From the NCBI GenBank assembly GCA_963738625.1, contig CAVTXH010000002.1:1-64000 (forward strand): a stretch of 64,000 nucleotides of DNA, in the 5' to 3' direction. A model generated the notes under the pieces. That model saw only the letters and a list, made by a program, of their open reading frames with translations. It ran no database searches and was not told the origin of the DNA. Positions within the stretch are counted from its first letter, which is position 1. Each line of letters opens with the position of its first letter. A program made the translations under genes and the position numbers. Source of the stretch: UBA7672 sp963738625. GTDB taxonomy: Bacteria > Pseudomonadota > Alphaproteobacteria > Caulobacterales > Hyphomonadaceae. Positions 8,876-17,227 of the stretch are shown here, piece after piece.

Positions 8876-9841
8876 CTAGTTTGTCGGCCGCGTCCGGCGA
8901 TAGTATTCGATTGTCGCCTTAAGCCCGACTTCGAAAGATGTCGGATCGTTCCAGAATCGGGCGGCAAATTTGCTCGCGTCCACGATGTAGGGGCGATCCC
9001 ATTGAAAGCGCATTTCGGCAAGTTCGCGCACTTGCGGCTGGAAGAAGCCGACAAACGGCGCGAGCGCGTCAGGCAGCACGGAGATTCGGGGCGCGACCCC
9101 CAAGAGCTGCGACGCGAGGGTGAGCAGCTCCCGTAGCGTTCGGGTCGGCGCGTTGGGCACGTGCCAAGCTTGGCCATAGGCGTCGTCGGGCGCGTCAATC
9201 AACGTCGCCACGGCGCGCGCGTAATCTGGCACGTAGGTGAAATCATGCGGATGATCGGGATTATACGGCGCAAGGGCGCTCTTTCCCGCCAACAGCCGGG
9301 CGACGCCATACGATGACAGTACGGACGTGTTCACATCCGGCCCATAGAAATCCGAAGCGCGCACGGCGATTGCGCGAACACTCCCTCGCGCATGAGCGTC
9401 CTGCCAAAGCCGCGTGATATCCGCCCTAATCCGCGGCTTTTGACCGTAGGAGGTCAGCGGCATGTCCTCCACCAACGGGCGCGTTTGTGGGCCGTACATG
9501 TAGAGGCTGTCTGCGAAGACGAAACGCGCTTGTGACGCCGCGCAAGCATCGAGCAGATTGCGCATAACCTTGGGCCAAGCATGGACATAGACACGCGAGA
9601 TGTAAGGAATGCCGACGGCGCAAACGACAACGTCGACGCCCGCGCAGGCCCTTGCGGCTTCCGATGCGTCTTCAATGTCGGCCGAAACAAAGGAGCATCC
9701 GTCTGGGATCGAAGCGGGCACCCGCCGTTGCACAACGCGCACATCCTTGCCGACGGCGGACAGGAGCGGCGCAATCGCCCGCCCCACCGGGCCGTAGCCG
9801 ACGAGCGCAATTCGCGTCGCAAAGACGTGCGGCTCTCCCAT
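8876..9841 (-). CDS. NAD(P)-dependent epimerase/dehydratase-type short-chain reductase
   Basis: ATG 9841 (MGEPHVFATRIALVG) is chosen over an upstream in-frame ATG at 9886 because GGGAG lies six bases before it. The protein has 321 residues. The N-terminal Rossmann motif is VGYGPVGRAI, and the extended-SDR pattern follows: ADIED, AVGIPY, then SLYMYGP. The canonical YxxxK is not clear (SYGQKPRIRAD occupies that region). The substrate cannot be predicted; related proteins act on nucleotide sugars or isoprenoid-like ketones. It may be translationally coupled to a small frame that ends one base upstream. Confidence 0.75.
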   Translation of the reverse strand: MGEPHVFATRIALVGYGPVGRAIAPLLSAVGKDVRVVQRRVPASIPDGCSFVSADIEDASEAARACAGVDVVVCAVGIPYISRVYVHAWPKVMRNLLDACAASQARFVFADSLYMYGPQTRPLVEDMPLTSYGQKPRIRADITRLWQDAHARGSVRAIAVRASDFYGPDVNTSVLSSYGVARLLAGKSALAPYNPDHPHDFTYVPDYARAVATLIDAPDDAYGQAWHVPNAPTRTLRELLTLASQLLGVAPRISVLPDALAPFVGFFQPQVRELAEMRFQWDRPYIVDASKFAARFWNDPTSFEVGLKATIEYYRRTRPTN

Positions 9842-9842
9842 G

Positions 9843-10012
9843 TTACGCTCCCGGCGCGTCAGGTCGCAGGACTGAAAGCCCTTCATGAAACGGCGGGTCT
9901 TCGATGGGCGCTTCTAAGCGGTGATCGTTGCGTTCGATCAAACGCGCCTTTGGAAAACCCGTGATGGCGGCGAGGTGCGGCTGCGGCGCATACAAATAGG
10001 TCAAACGCATGA
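9843..10012 (-). CDS. Possible 55-residue small protein coupled to the reductase gene
   Basis: ATG 10012 opens a 55-codon frame (MRLTYLYAPQPHLAA... ending RPDAPGA) whose TAA is one base before the reductase ATG, an arrangement typical of translational coupling. No clear ribosome binding site precedes it and I recognise no family. It could also be the decayed end of a longer gene, because the 285-base gap otherwise contains only a repeat copy. Confidence 0.35.
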
Positions 10013-10049
10013 GAGCGACGCTCGTCGGCGACTTTGACCCGGTCGGGCC

Positions 10050-10125
10050 GGCGCGACCGGACCGGCAGGTCTTGAGCGGTCGTGCCGCCTGTAACAATAT
10101 GGCGACCCGGGCCGGAATGGCCCGT
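10050..10125 (+). repeat. Intergenic repeat family, copy 2 (divergent)
   Basis: GGCAGGT...GTAACAATATGGCGA...CCGGGCCGGAATGGCCC matches copy 1 position by position and ends at the 3' edge of the nitroreductase-type gene. Confidence 0.5.
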
Positions 10126-10126
10126 T

Positions 10127-10647
10127 TCAGTCTGTCGCAGCGGCTAGTTTTCCGCTGGGGTCGATACGAAACACTGGGTAGTTCTGAGCGATCGCCTCGA
10201 AAGAGGTGACCGGCGCATTGTACGGCACAGGCAAGTGCCGCCTGCCGCTCGTCGCCACTTGGCACCAGGCTTTCAAGATGGCGCGCGTTCCACGGTCGGA
10301 AGCTCGACGAGCGTGACGCGGCGCGTTCGCCCGCGTTTGATAAAGGCGTCGCCGCTCGACGCGCGCGCATTCTGCACCCATTGCGAGCCATGGCCGAGCA
10401 TGGAGACAAGGTAAATCCGACCTCTAAAATCGACGGGGGCGAGTACGGTTGAGTTGAGATTGCCGCTGCTCGGATTGCGCGTTTGCAGCGTGAGCACGCT
10501 AGGAGGGGGCAAGCCAAGCCCGGACGCCCATGCCCAAAGCGCATTGTGGATTCTGGCCAAGCGCGTCGGGCGCCAGTCGCGATAGAAATGGCGTAGGATG
10601 GCGTCATTCTCGGCCGGGTCACGAAACGGCGTGGTCATCAACCTCAA
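10127..10647 (-). pseudogene. Deazaflavin (F420)-dependent nitroreductase-family protein, frameshifted
   Basis: The first frame (10647 down to about 10282) gives a Ddn-like N-terminal part: FYRDWRPTRLARIHNALWAW, then a GRIYLVSMLGHGSQWVQNAR segment typical of cofactor binding in this family. It stops prematurely after PTVERAPS. A second frame from about 10281 to 10127 continues the expected C-terminus (ILKAWCQVATSGRRH, then FEAIAQNYPVFRID). One missing A in GCGCGCC-ATC would restore the usual ERAPILKAW. Either a recent single-base deletion or a sequencing error explains it. The family reduces quinones or nitro compounds with F420H2 or FMN. Confidence 0.7.
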
Positions 10648-10713
10648 GACTGGCGCGAAACGCCGGGGAGCGGTTTGATTCTAAGCAAGTCTCACCGCGT
10701 TCGGCGATCTCCA

Positions 10714-11265
10714 TCAAGCCTGAAAGACGGCAGAGACTCTCGCGTACACGATCGCCGCGTGCGTGACGTGGAAGGCGACGAACGCGGTGCCTAGGGCGAG
10801 GTAGACCCAGGGACGATAGGGCAAACGCCAATAGAGCTTGCGGCCGACAAGGCCGATACCGGCAAGCCACAAGAACGGCGTATAGGCGGGCGCGAGGAAG
10901 CCGAACCAACTCGTGCTCCACGGCGAGTGCGGCGCGAGCATGAGCGGAATCCACGCCGCGAAATAAACAAGCATTCCGGCAACGAAAAACCAAAGCTCTC
11001 GCCGCCGTGCCGCCGTCGACCGGTCGAGCGGCATGAGAAAGGGGAGCACGACGACGGCGACACGAAACGCGTTCTCGCCATAAGCGACGACGGGCGGGAT
11101 GTCCCGCCAGAACTCGGCCGGCCCCAGCGCCGGCGGCAGATAGCGGGTGAACGCCACGTTCCAAAGCAGAATCGGCAGGATCAGCAGGCCGCAGCTCGCA
11201 ACAAAGCGCCAAGCGCGCGCCGGGCGCGGCTCCCGAGTCTCATCTGGCGCGGTCGTCGTTTGCAC
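10714..11265 (-). CDS. Hypothetical membrane protein with about five helices
   Basis: 183 residues. After a charged N-terminus, hydrophobic segments lie at about residues 22-40, 65-82, 91-112, 125-142 and 152-172 (WFFVAGMLVYFAAWIPLML is the clearest). No motif for a known transporter or enzyme is seen. It is 22 bases downstream of another membrane protein gene on the same strand and 67 bases before the nitroreductase-type gene, so the three may be one operon. Confidence 0.55.
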   Translation of the reverse strand: MQTTTAPDETREPRPARAWRFVASCGLLILPILLWNVAFTRYLPPALGPAEFWRDIPPVVAYGENAFRVAVVVLPFLMPLDRSTAARRRELWFFVAGMLVYFAAWIPLMLAPHSPWSTSWFGFLAPAYTPFLWLAGIGLVGRKLYWRLPYRPWVYLALGTAFVAFHVTHAAIVYARVSAVFQA

Positions 11266-11287
11266 AGCACCTCCGGCGACGCGCTCG

Positions 11288-11926
11288 TCAGGCGGCGTCT
11301 CTCAGAATGGTCATGCCCATCGGCGCCAGTCCGATCGCGAGCACGCCCGATGCGACCAGAGAAATCAGATCGATGTCCGGATTCAAGAGCAGCAGTCCTC
11401 CGAGCCCGACGGCAATTCCTTGCCAGCGCGGAACCGCCTTCGTTCGCACCAATGCGATCGCCATCAGGATGAAGGCGACCGGCATCAAGATGTAGAGCTG
11501 CGCCATCCACAGATAACCCTTGTGTTCGATCATCGCTTGGAGCCCGGGCAGCAATTGGCGGAACTCTTCCTCGGCAAGCGTGTCGAAGGCGGTGGGCACG
11601 AGGGCAAGCGCGCCCTTGTCGGCGGCGAGCATGAAGCTGCCGACGATACCCATAGCCCCGGCCACAAACGACAGGACTGGCGCCTTTTCCTTGAGCAGCT
11701 GCATCCACGTCAGAAAAATGACGGCGATTGGGATGGTAGCCCACAGCACTGCAATATGCGCTGCGCGCCACATTTCGTTGCCGTGAAATTCGCCAACCCA
11801 TTTCTCGGCGTCACGGCCCGCCGGTTGCAATTCGGCCAAGTTCGGATGGGCGCCGAATCCCAGAATCAGGATGAGCGGCACCAGAATGAAGCAAATGCCA
11901 GCGCCGACGCGCTTGATGGATTCCAT
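11288..11926 (-). CDS. Hypothetical six-helix membrane protein
   Basis: 212 residues starting MESIKRVGAGICF. Strong hydrophobic segments occur at about 8-24, 58-78, 85-105, 138-160, 168-185 and 188-205. The loop between helices 1 and 2 (PNLAELQPAGRDAEKWVGEF) is soluble and probably periplasmic. General architecture resembles DUF4386-like membrane proteins, but I cannot assign a family firmly. It is probably the first gene of the operon formed with the two genes downstream. Confidence 0.55.
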   Translation of the reverse strand: MESIKRVGAGICFILVPLILILGFGAHPNLAELQPAGRDAEKWVGEFHGNEMWRAAHIAVLWATIPIAVIFLTWMQLLKEKAPVLSFVAGAMGIVGSFMLAADKGALALVPTAFDTLAEEEFRQLLPGLQAMIEHKGYLWMAQLYILMPVAFILMAIALVRTKAVPRWQGIAVGLGGLLLLNPDIDLISLVASGVLAIGLAPMGMTILRDAA

Positions 11927-12034
11927 ATCGAACTCCCGCGTTCGATCCTAGGAAATCAAGCCAATCCATGGGCCAGCGCACATTGATCTGGCGCAAGAGT
12001 TGCGCACGCGAGGGCGGGCGTGAGCGACCGTTCC

Positions 12035-12141
12035 TGGGCGATTTTCAGCCGGGTCCGTAACGGCAGGATGACCGGCAGCTCCTGGGCGACTCAGCCGGAT
12101 GGCCACAATTTCCACTTCGGGTGACTCGGGGCCCATTCCGG
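12035..12141 (+). repeat. Intergenic repeat family, copy 3 (full length)
   Basis: Reference copy for the family. It runs from TGGGCGATTTTCAGCCGGG through GATGACCGGCAGCTCCTGG, CGACTCAGCCGGATGGCC and ACAATTTCCACTTCGGG to TCGGGGCCCATTCCGG. It contains a CCGGC/GCCGG dyad around a 17-base centre. It is almost identical to copy 8 at 22472-22580 and sits between divergent genes. Confidence 0.75.
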
Positions 12142-12187
12142 ACAGTCCGGCGACCGAATATACTCGGCAGAAAGCGGTGCCGATGAC

Positions 12188-12400
12188 ATGTACACGCTGA
12201 TCATCAGAGTTAGGCATGGCGACAAGAACGGCACCAACTTCATTACCGATTGTCGCCCGCCACAGGAGGCTGCCGAAGCGTTGCGGTCAGCGCAAATGGC
12301 TTTGGACGAAGCGTTGAACGTCCAGATCGTAGATTTGGAAACCAGCGGATCCATCGCCTTAGATGAACTCGGGAAAGCCGCGAATGCTAACGGGATCTAA
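12188..12400 (+). CDS. Small hypothetical cytoplasmic protein
   Basis: 70 residues (MYTLIIRVRHGDKNGT...), soluble, with a beta-strand start and a helical, acidic second half (EAAEALRSAQMALDEALNV). The last 17 bases overlap the start of a 44-residue membrane protein frame, suggesting translational coupling. No family recognised. Upstream lies repeat copy 3. Confidence 0.5.
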   Translation: MYTLIIRVRHGDKNGTNFITDCRPPQEAAEALRSAQMALDEALNVQIVDLETSGSIALDELGKAANANGI

Positions 12401-12518
12401 AAACCAGCGCCGCACCAAATGGGTCATCGGTATCGCCGTCTACATCGCGTTCCTGATCGTGCTGGGCTGGGCGATCTACTACTTCATGCCCGTTCAGGCC
12501 TGCATCCGTGACATGTAA
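12384..12518 (+). CDS. Very small single-pass membrane protein (44 residues)
   Basis: ATG 12384 to TAA 12516-12518. A basic N-terminus (SKNQRRTK) is followed by one clean transmembrane helix (WVIGIAVYIAFLIVLGWAIY) and a short Cys-containing tail ending in IRDM. The positive-inside pattern puts the N-terminus in the cytoplasm. It overlaps the preceding gene by 17 bases. The helix quality and overlap argue for a real small protein although the length is minimal. Confidence 0.5.
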   Translation: MLTGSKNQRRTKWVIGIAVYIAFLIVLGWAIYYFMPVQACIRDM

Positions 12519-12566
12519 ACTTCCTCAGGATTTTCGAACCAGGCACAGTGCGTCAATGACGTCTTC

Positions 12567-12675
12567 GAGGCGATCACCCGCCGTGTTCGCTAGCAGCATG
12601 ACTGGCCGCTATTGGGCGACCCAGCCGGATTGCCGCATTGCGGGTTAGGGCGACGCTGGGGGCCCGAAGCGGACA
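12567..12675 (+). repeat. Intergenic repeat family, copy 4
   Basis: Begins GAGGCGATCACCCGCC, has TTGGGCGACCCAGCCGGATTGCC in the centre (in register with copy 3), and ends GGGGGCCCGAAGCGGACA. It lies between the small-protein pair and the next membrane protein gene. Confidence 0.65.
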
Positions 12676-12804
12676 TTCGCTCCCCCGTTCTTCGTTCTCG
12701 CATGGCCTTCATTGGATCGGATGCCATTGCGTCTTCCGGCCAATGCTTTCAGGCTTTATTCGCGTGGTCGGGACGAGTACGGTGACTCGATCTGGGGGAT
12801 TCAA

Positions 12805-13650
12805 ATGGTCTGGTTTCGACGAGCCGCAGCTATCCTTGTGAGTCTCGGCATCGTTGCGTTTTTCGGCGGCGGCATTTTGGCGATGAGCGGCGCTTCATCG
12901 CTGCCTGCGATGGCTCCCGGGATCAGTCTAGCCGACGCCGAAGCGCTGGCCCGGCCCTTCCAGCAACTGATGGCGCGCCACGACGAAGCGCTGCAAAACA
13001 GCTTTGTCGAAGGACTTGATCTAAGCAAGTCAGCGTCGACGTTCGAGGCGATGCGAAACGCAGTGCCAGCCGGCACGCCGAAGATTCAGCGCCTGCTGCG
13101 GTGGACCGTTTTCGTCGAATCTCAGGGCAGCACAACACTCTCGGGCGTTCATGAAGCCGAATATCCAAGCGGCCCTGTTAGGGTCGAAACCCGAATTTAT
13201 CGTACCGACGCGGCGTCAGATTGGAAGCTGGTCGACCTTCATGTCAGATCTGCCACCTGGCAGGAGTTGGCGGTCGTTAGGCCGTCATTTTTCGAGATGC
13301 CACTGCTTGTTTACGCGGTTCTAGCGCTGATGGGGATCAGCGTCCTTCTGATCTGGGCCACCGCCGTTGCATGTCTGCTACTCGACAAGGTCCGCCTTCG
13401 CTGGCTGTGGCTTTTGTTCATCTTGGTCGGCGTCGGCGTACTGCGCGTGGATCTCATGGGCATGTGGGATATCTCCTTAGTTCATGTCCAACTTTTCGGC
13501 GTGAGTTACATTTGGGCCGGCTCAGCTTTTGAGCCTTGGGTGCTCGGAGTGTCTGTCCCGCTGGGCGCAATCTTGTTCTGGATTTTCGGCCGTGGGCGCA
13601 GGGACGTCGCCAAGCTTGCTGCCAATGCGGGAGCATCCCAGAAGCTCTAG
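12805..13650 (+). CDS. Hypothetical membrane protein with an extracytoplasmic domain
   Basis: The frame is open from 12712, but ATG 12805 (MVWFRRAAAILVSLG) after a GGGGGA-rich stretch gives a sensible start. The product is about 281 residues. A signal anchor spans residues 8-28. About 30-165 form a soluble, presumably periplasmic region, followed by three or four C-terminal helices (LLVYAVLALMGISVLLIW, LRWLWLLFILVGVGVLRV, WVLGVSVPLGAILFWIFG). No family recognised. It sits alone between two repeat copies. Confidence 0.55.
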   Translation: MVWFRRAAAILVSLGIVAFFGGGILAMSGASSLPAMAPGISLADAEALARPFQQLMARHDEALQNSFVEGLDLSKSASTFEAMRNAVPAGTPKIQRLLRWTVFVESQGSTTLSGVHEAEYPSGPVRVETRIYRTDAASDWKLVDLHVRSATWQELAVVRPSFFEMPLLVYAVLALMGISVLLIWATAVACLLLDKVRLRWLWLLFILVGVGVLRVDLMGMWDISLVHVQLFGVSYIWAGSAFEPWVLGVSVPLGAILFWIFGRGRRDVAKLAANAGASQKL

Positions 13651-13712
13651 CGACGGCAGACTGCACTTGGAAAAAGCCAACACTGATCGAGCGCGAGCGG
13701 AATGACGGCTTA

Positions 13713-13820
13713 GAGGCGAGCTCCAGCCTGATCAGTAGGGCGGGAGCGACTGGCAATTTACGATCGACCCAGCCGGATGCCGTAATTTCCTCTTCGGCAA
13801 CTCGGGGGCCCATGCAGACA
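13713..13820 (+). repeat. Intergenic repeat family, copy 5
   Basis: Begins GAGGCGAGCTCCAGCC, contains GGGCGGGAGCGACTGGCAA, GACCCAGCCGGATGCCG and TTTCCTCTTCGGCAACTCGG, and ends GGGGGCCCATGCAGACA. Same orientation as all other copies, between two plus-strand genes. Confidence 0.65.
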
Positions 13821-13893
13821 TCGCACTTCCTGCCGAGGCATGGCTTCTGTATTGTCGACATTGCCTCGGACTTTTTTGCTTCGGAGGTTCTGC

Positions 13894-14337
13894 GTGCCGA
13901 AGACATCCCTATTAGCTGGACTGGGCGCTCTCCAGCTTCTCGCGACAGCTCCTGCGGTCGCATGTCCAGGACCACATGCCGAAAAGTATCTGGTCTGGTT
14001 TCGACAGCCAGCGCTCATACCGGGCGAGGTGGCCATCGAAATAGACATCCACGATTTCGCGGAAAATCAAAAAACGCGAGACCTCCGGTTCCCCAAATAC
14101 AAGGTCAAACGGGTTCTCAGCGGAGCTTACGACGGCGCGACCATTGAAGTTCAGCGGATGGCCAACAGCTGTGAGCGAGGGGGCGCAACCGGCAGCTCCG
14201 ATCAATTGGTGCTTGTCGGAACGATTACAAAGACTCAGTTCGGCGGACTGCGATTGATGCCGCGATATATGGATTACGACGACCCTATCCGGATTGAAGC
14301 AGATCGCTCGTTGAACGAAGCCAAAGGTCGAAACTGA
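13894..14337 (+). CDS. Hypothetical secreted protein
   Basis: GGAGG (13883-13887) precedes GTG 13894 by six bases, so this start is preferred over the ATG at 13840. The product of about 147 residues has a signal peptide (VPKTSLLAGLGALQLLATAPAVA) with likely cleavage before CPGPHAEKY. The mature part is a small beta-rich domain with two further Cys/His-bearing stretches (MANSCERGG). It resembles many uncharacterised exported proteins of Alphaproteobacteria. It sits alone between repeat copies. Confidence 0.55.
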   Translation: MPKTSLLAGLGALQLLATAPAVACPGPHAEKYLVWFRQPALIPGEVAIEIDIHDFAENQKTRDLRFPKYKVKRVLSGAYDGATIEVQRMANSCERGGATGSSDQLVLVGTITKTQFGGLRLMPRYMDYDDPIRIEADRSLNEAKGRN

Positions 14338-14381
14338 TCGACAGATTTGGCTTGTTTAACTGGTTGCTGACAGTCGTCTTT

Positions 14382-14458
14382 GAGGCGATGACCTGCCGCA
14401 ACGCAGCATCATCGTGGAACGGCGTCTTTGGATGGCCTCAGCCATCTGGCGGGGCCTT
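14382..14458 (+). repeat. Degenerate copy of the intergenic repeat
   Basis: GAGGCGATGACCTGCCG, then GGATGGCCTCAGCCATCTGG and GGGGCC keep the order of repeat landmarks with many mismatches. It occupies the gap between two convergent genes. Assignment is tentative. Confidence 0.3.
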
Positions 14459-14462
14459 GCAC

Positions 14463-14900
14463 TCAGCCTTCGAGGGCCTGATCGCCGAAAATTACTTTGA
14501 TGACGCGTTCGGTGGCTTCAAAGTCCGGTTTCAAGAGGCGGTAGTTGACCGTTACCACCCCTTTGTGTCGCCGCAGGATTTCGAGGGTGAGGCGCGTTTC
14601 GGAAAACTCGATCAGACGCAGCCTGAAGTGCCCACAATAATCTTCGTCGTGGGTTTCGACATAACAGAGTTGGTCATCGTCGTCTTCGTCGTCGAATTGC
14701 CTTTGTACGATGAGATACGGGCCCGGGGGTTCATTGTCCTGCCTGTCGTCGCCGTCGGGATCATCACTCCCAAACGAAATCTGAAAATAGTCGCCCGCTT
14801 CGCATGCCGAGACGAATTTGGCGGTGATGTCCATGCTGTCGCACTCCGCGCATGATTTGACCGGAGCTTCGCACATCTGCAATTGCATGTTCAAACACAC
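14463..14900 (-). CDS. Hypothetical acidic protein
   Basis: 145 residues or slightly fewer (ATG codons at residues 1, 5 and 9). The middle has a run of acidic residues (QRQFDDEDDDDQLCYVETH), with Cys pairs near the N-terminus (CAECDSM) and a beta-rich C-terminus (LTLEILRRHKGVVTVNYRLL). No family recognised. Single gene, convergent with the secreted protein upstream. Confidence 0.5.
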   Translation of the reverse strand: MCLNMQLQMCEAPVKSCAECDSMDITAKFVSACEAGDYFQISFGSDDPDGDDRQDNEPPGPYLIVQRQFDDEDDDDQLCYVETHDEDYCGHFRLRLIEFSETRLTLEILRRHKGVVTVNYRLLKPDFEATERVIKVIFGDQALEG

Positions 14901-15009
14901 AGACGCTGATGCGGGCCGTGAATGGAGTATTTGGATCGAGATACGTGCATGCGACTAGGACTGTGGAAACGGCCGGATTGGAGAGCGCCGGCCACTTCCG
15001 TTGAGGCCC

Positions 15010-15654
15010 TCAGAGGTCGACCTGCTCGGAGAGGGCCAAGGCGTCATCGACCTCCACGCCCAGATATCGAATGGTGCTTTCGAGCTTGGTGTGTCCCAGC
15101 AGGAGCTGTACGGCGCGGAGGTTGCCGGTCTTTCGGTAGATCATCGACACCTTGGTTCGCCGTAGCGAATGCGTGCCGTAGGTGGCGGGGTTGAGGCCGA
15201 TCGAACTTACCCAGCCTTGAACCAGCCTTGCATATTGCCGGGTCGACAATCGCTCTGAAGATGCAAGGCGGCTGTGGAACAGGAAGTCGGAACCCGACAA
15301 GCCGTGCTTCTGGATCGGATCGCCAACCGCCGCCCGGGCCTGGTCGGTGATCTCGAACTGGACTGGTCGCCCGGTCTTCTTCTGCACAATGGCGGCTCGG
15401 TTCTTGACCGTTCCAGCGACGGCCACGTCCTCCACTCGAAGTCGGACGAGGTCACATCCTCGCAGCTTGCTGTCGATCCCGAGATTGAAGAGGGCGAGTT
15501 CGCGAATCTTCCCCGCCATCTGGAGGCGAATGCGAATGGCCATCACCTCCTTCATCTTGAGGGCAGGTTTCTGGCCGGTGAGTTTCTTTCCCGTAGCAAC
15601 GCGAGCCCTACCGCCGGCCCGAACCGGAGACTTGGGAACGAGTTCGAATGTCAT
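15010..15654 (-). CDS. Short tyrosine recombinase/integrase (catalytic domain only)
   Basis: About 214 residues from ATG 15654 (MTFELVPKSPV). It belongs to the compact integrase group that lacks a core-binding domain. The first catalytic Arg is in DSKLRGCDLVRLRVEDV, the Lys in IVQKKTGRPVQF, the HxxR box is HSLRRTKVSMIY, the next box is LLLGHTKLES, and the nucleophile is probably the Tyr of TIRYLGVEVDD. All catalytic positions are present, so it looks functional. These enzymes are common on plasmids and genomic islands of Rhizobiales and relatives. It is the only complete tyrosine recombinase in the window. Confidence 0.85.
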   Translation of the reverse strand: MTFELVPKSPVRAGGRARVATGKKLTGQKPALKMKEVMAIRIRLQMAGKIRELALFNLGIDSKLRGCDLVRLRVEDVAVAGTVKNRAAIVQKKTGRPVQFEITDQARAAVGDPIQKHGLSGSDFLFHSRLASSERLSTRQYARLVQGWVSSIGLNPATYGTHSLRRTKVSMIYRKTGNLRAVQLLLGHTKLESTIRYLGVEVDDALALSEQVDL

Positions 15655-15883
15655 CGTCGTGAGCCTTCTGCTCATCCGCCCGCACCATGCCGGCGGGGGC
15701 GACATGCTAAGTGGGCTGGGCTTCGCACTCGAATGGCTTCAATTGATGGCGTAGGCCGGTCGTGGGCTGGGCGCCATACGCGCAAGTCGGGGCCCAATGC
15801 GGCCGATCCAAACAATCACGCACACACAACCTGAACGCTGTGCTCGTCCGGCTGCTTCCTGCCATAACAGTCGCTCCACGGCG

Positions 15884-17035
15884 CTAGGTCACTCGCCCTT
15901 CGAGCCAGGATCCGATAGCGGCGGTCGCCGTGGGCAACAGGTCTGGGCGTTCAATGTAGTAGTGGTCGGCCCCGGTGATGTCGACATAGGTCTTGTCCGT
16001 GCTCGCGACAGCGTCGAACAGGCGGCGGGCGTGGCTGGGCGTGCAGGCCAGATCGGCGGTGTTGTTGATCACCAGCACGGGCGCGCTGATACGGGCCGCA
16101 TTGCGAAGACCGTTGGCGTTGCTGTCGTCGTAGCTCCACTGTGAGAGCCAGGACCGTAGCGTTGTGAAGCGCGCAAGGCCAACTGGGCCATCATTGGCGA
16201 TGCGGGGCTCGCCCAGGTAACAGGTGTGAGGACGGCGGTCGGAAGGATCCTGTGTGGGATCAGTCCAGCGCACGTCGCACATGGTGCCGTTGACGACGAA
16301 GGGCCGTTCCGCGTCTGGCTCGCCGGCAGCCCGCAAGGCTGCAAGCGTCGACCTTACACGAGCCGTGATGCGCTGGTTGCGGGCGATCTGCGCGGAGCGG
16401 AAGCGCGCCACGAACTCGGCGGAGTAGGGCGGCTGTTCGGGACAACCGGCGGCATAGATGTTCAGCGCGAGGTCGCGATCAAAGGGGCGGTCTTCGTCGA
16501 GGATCGACGGGTCCATCCACTCTGTAAGGGTCACGGAGCGGCTGATGTGGGCGGCCAGCAGCATGACGCCGTCGGCGGGTTGCAGACCGGCGTTGACGAG
16601 ATCAACGGGATCCCCCGCCGGCGTCTGCGTGATTGTTGGGTGTTCGGCCTGATCCTGGTAGAAGAGTGATAGCGATCCGCCGCCAGACCAGCCGGCAAGG
16701 ATCACCTTCTCATAGCCGAAGCGTTTCCTGAAGTCAGCGATACAGGCGCCGAGATCGAGCACGCATTTCTCGAGGATCAGTGCAGTGTCGTTCCCGCGGT
16801 AGCGGGTATTGCAATAGATGACGTGATGGCCGGCATGCGCCAGCGCGGTCACAAGCGGCAGGAAGGAGCCGCCGCCGATGGGATGGCTGAACAGGATGGC
16901 CGTGGTGGAGGCGACATCGTCCAGACGGATGCGCATGCATTCGACGAAAACCCGGCCTGTGGGCCCGCCATAGACCTCCTTGAGGAGGCTCTCCTCCTTG
17001 TAGAGATAGCCGTAGGGTTCACGCACAAGGGGCAT
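15884..17035 (-). CDS. Alpha/beta hydrolase
   Basis: 383 residues. The nucleophile elbow is GWSGGGSLSLF (Ser near residue 117), preceded by an oxyanion-type segment ILFSHPIGGGSFLPL and a strand ending in CNTRYRGND. The late Asp is in VINNTADLACTP and the catalytic His probably in DITGADHYYIERPD. The N-terminal lead resembles esterases of polyketide or aromatic degradation clusters. It is divergent from a VOC protein gene, with 192 bases between them holding the shared promoter region, and an acyl-CoA dehydrogenase follows. A joint catabolic role is plausible but the substrate is unknown. Confidence 0.8.
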   Translation of the reverse strand: MPLVREPYGYLYKEESLLKEVYGGPTGRVFVECMRIRLDDVASTTAILFSHPIGGGSFLPLVTALAHAGHHVIYCNTRYRGNDTALILEKCVLDLGACIADFRKRFGYEKVILAGWSGGGSLSLFYQDQAEHPTITQTPAGDPVDLVNAGLQPADGVMLLAAHISRSVTLTEWMDPSILDEDRPFDRDLALNIYAAGCPEQPPYSAEFVARFRSAQIARNQRITARVRSTLAALRAAGEPDAERPFVVNGTMCDVRWTDPTQDPSDRRPHTCYLGEPRIANDGPVGLARFTTLRSWLSQWSYDDSNANGLRNAARISAPVLVINNTADLACTPSHARRLFDAVASTDKTYVDITGADHYYIERPDLLPTATAAIGSWLEGRVT

Positions 17036-17227
17036 CGCATGTTTCCTGCGCAGCAGCGCCGCCGGGCGGCAGCGAGAAAGAGACGGTCAGCGACAGAGTA
17101 CGGCGGAGACAAGCCAAGTCCATGCGCGCCGCCGGCCTGCCCCGACGGAAGCAACGCTGCTGCTGGACTGCGCCATTTGAGATGAGCGAAGCTGGCTCCC
17201 GTCCGCAAATGATGATGGAGGAAAGTC

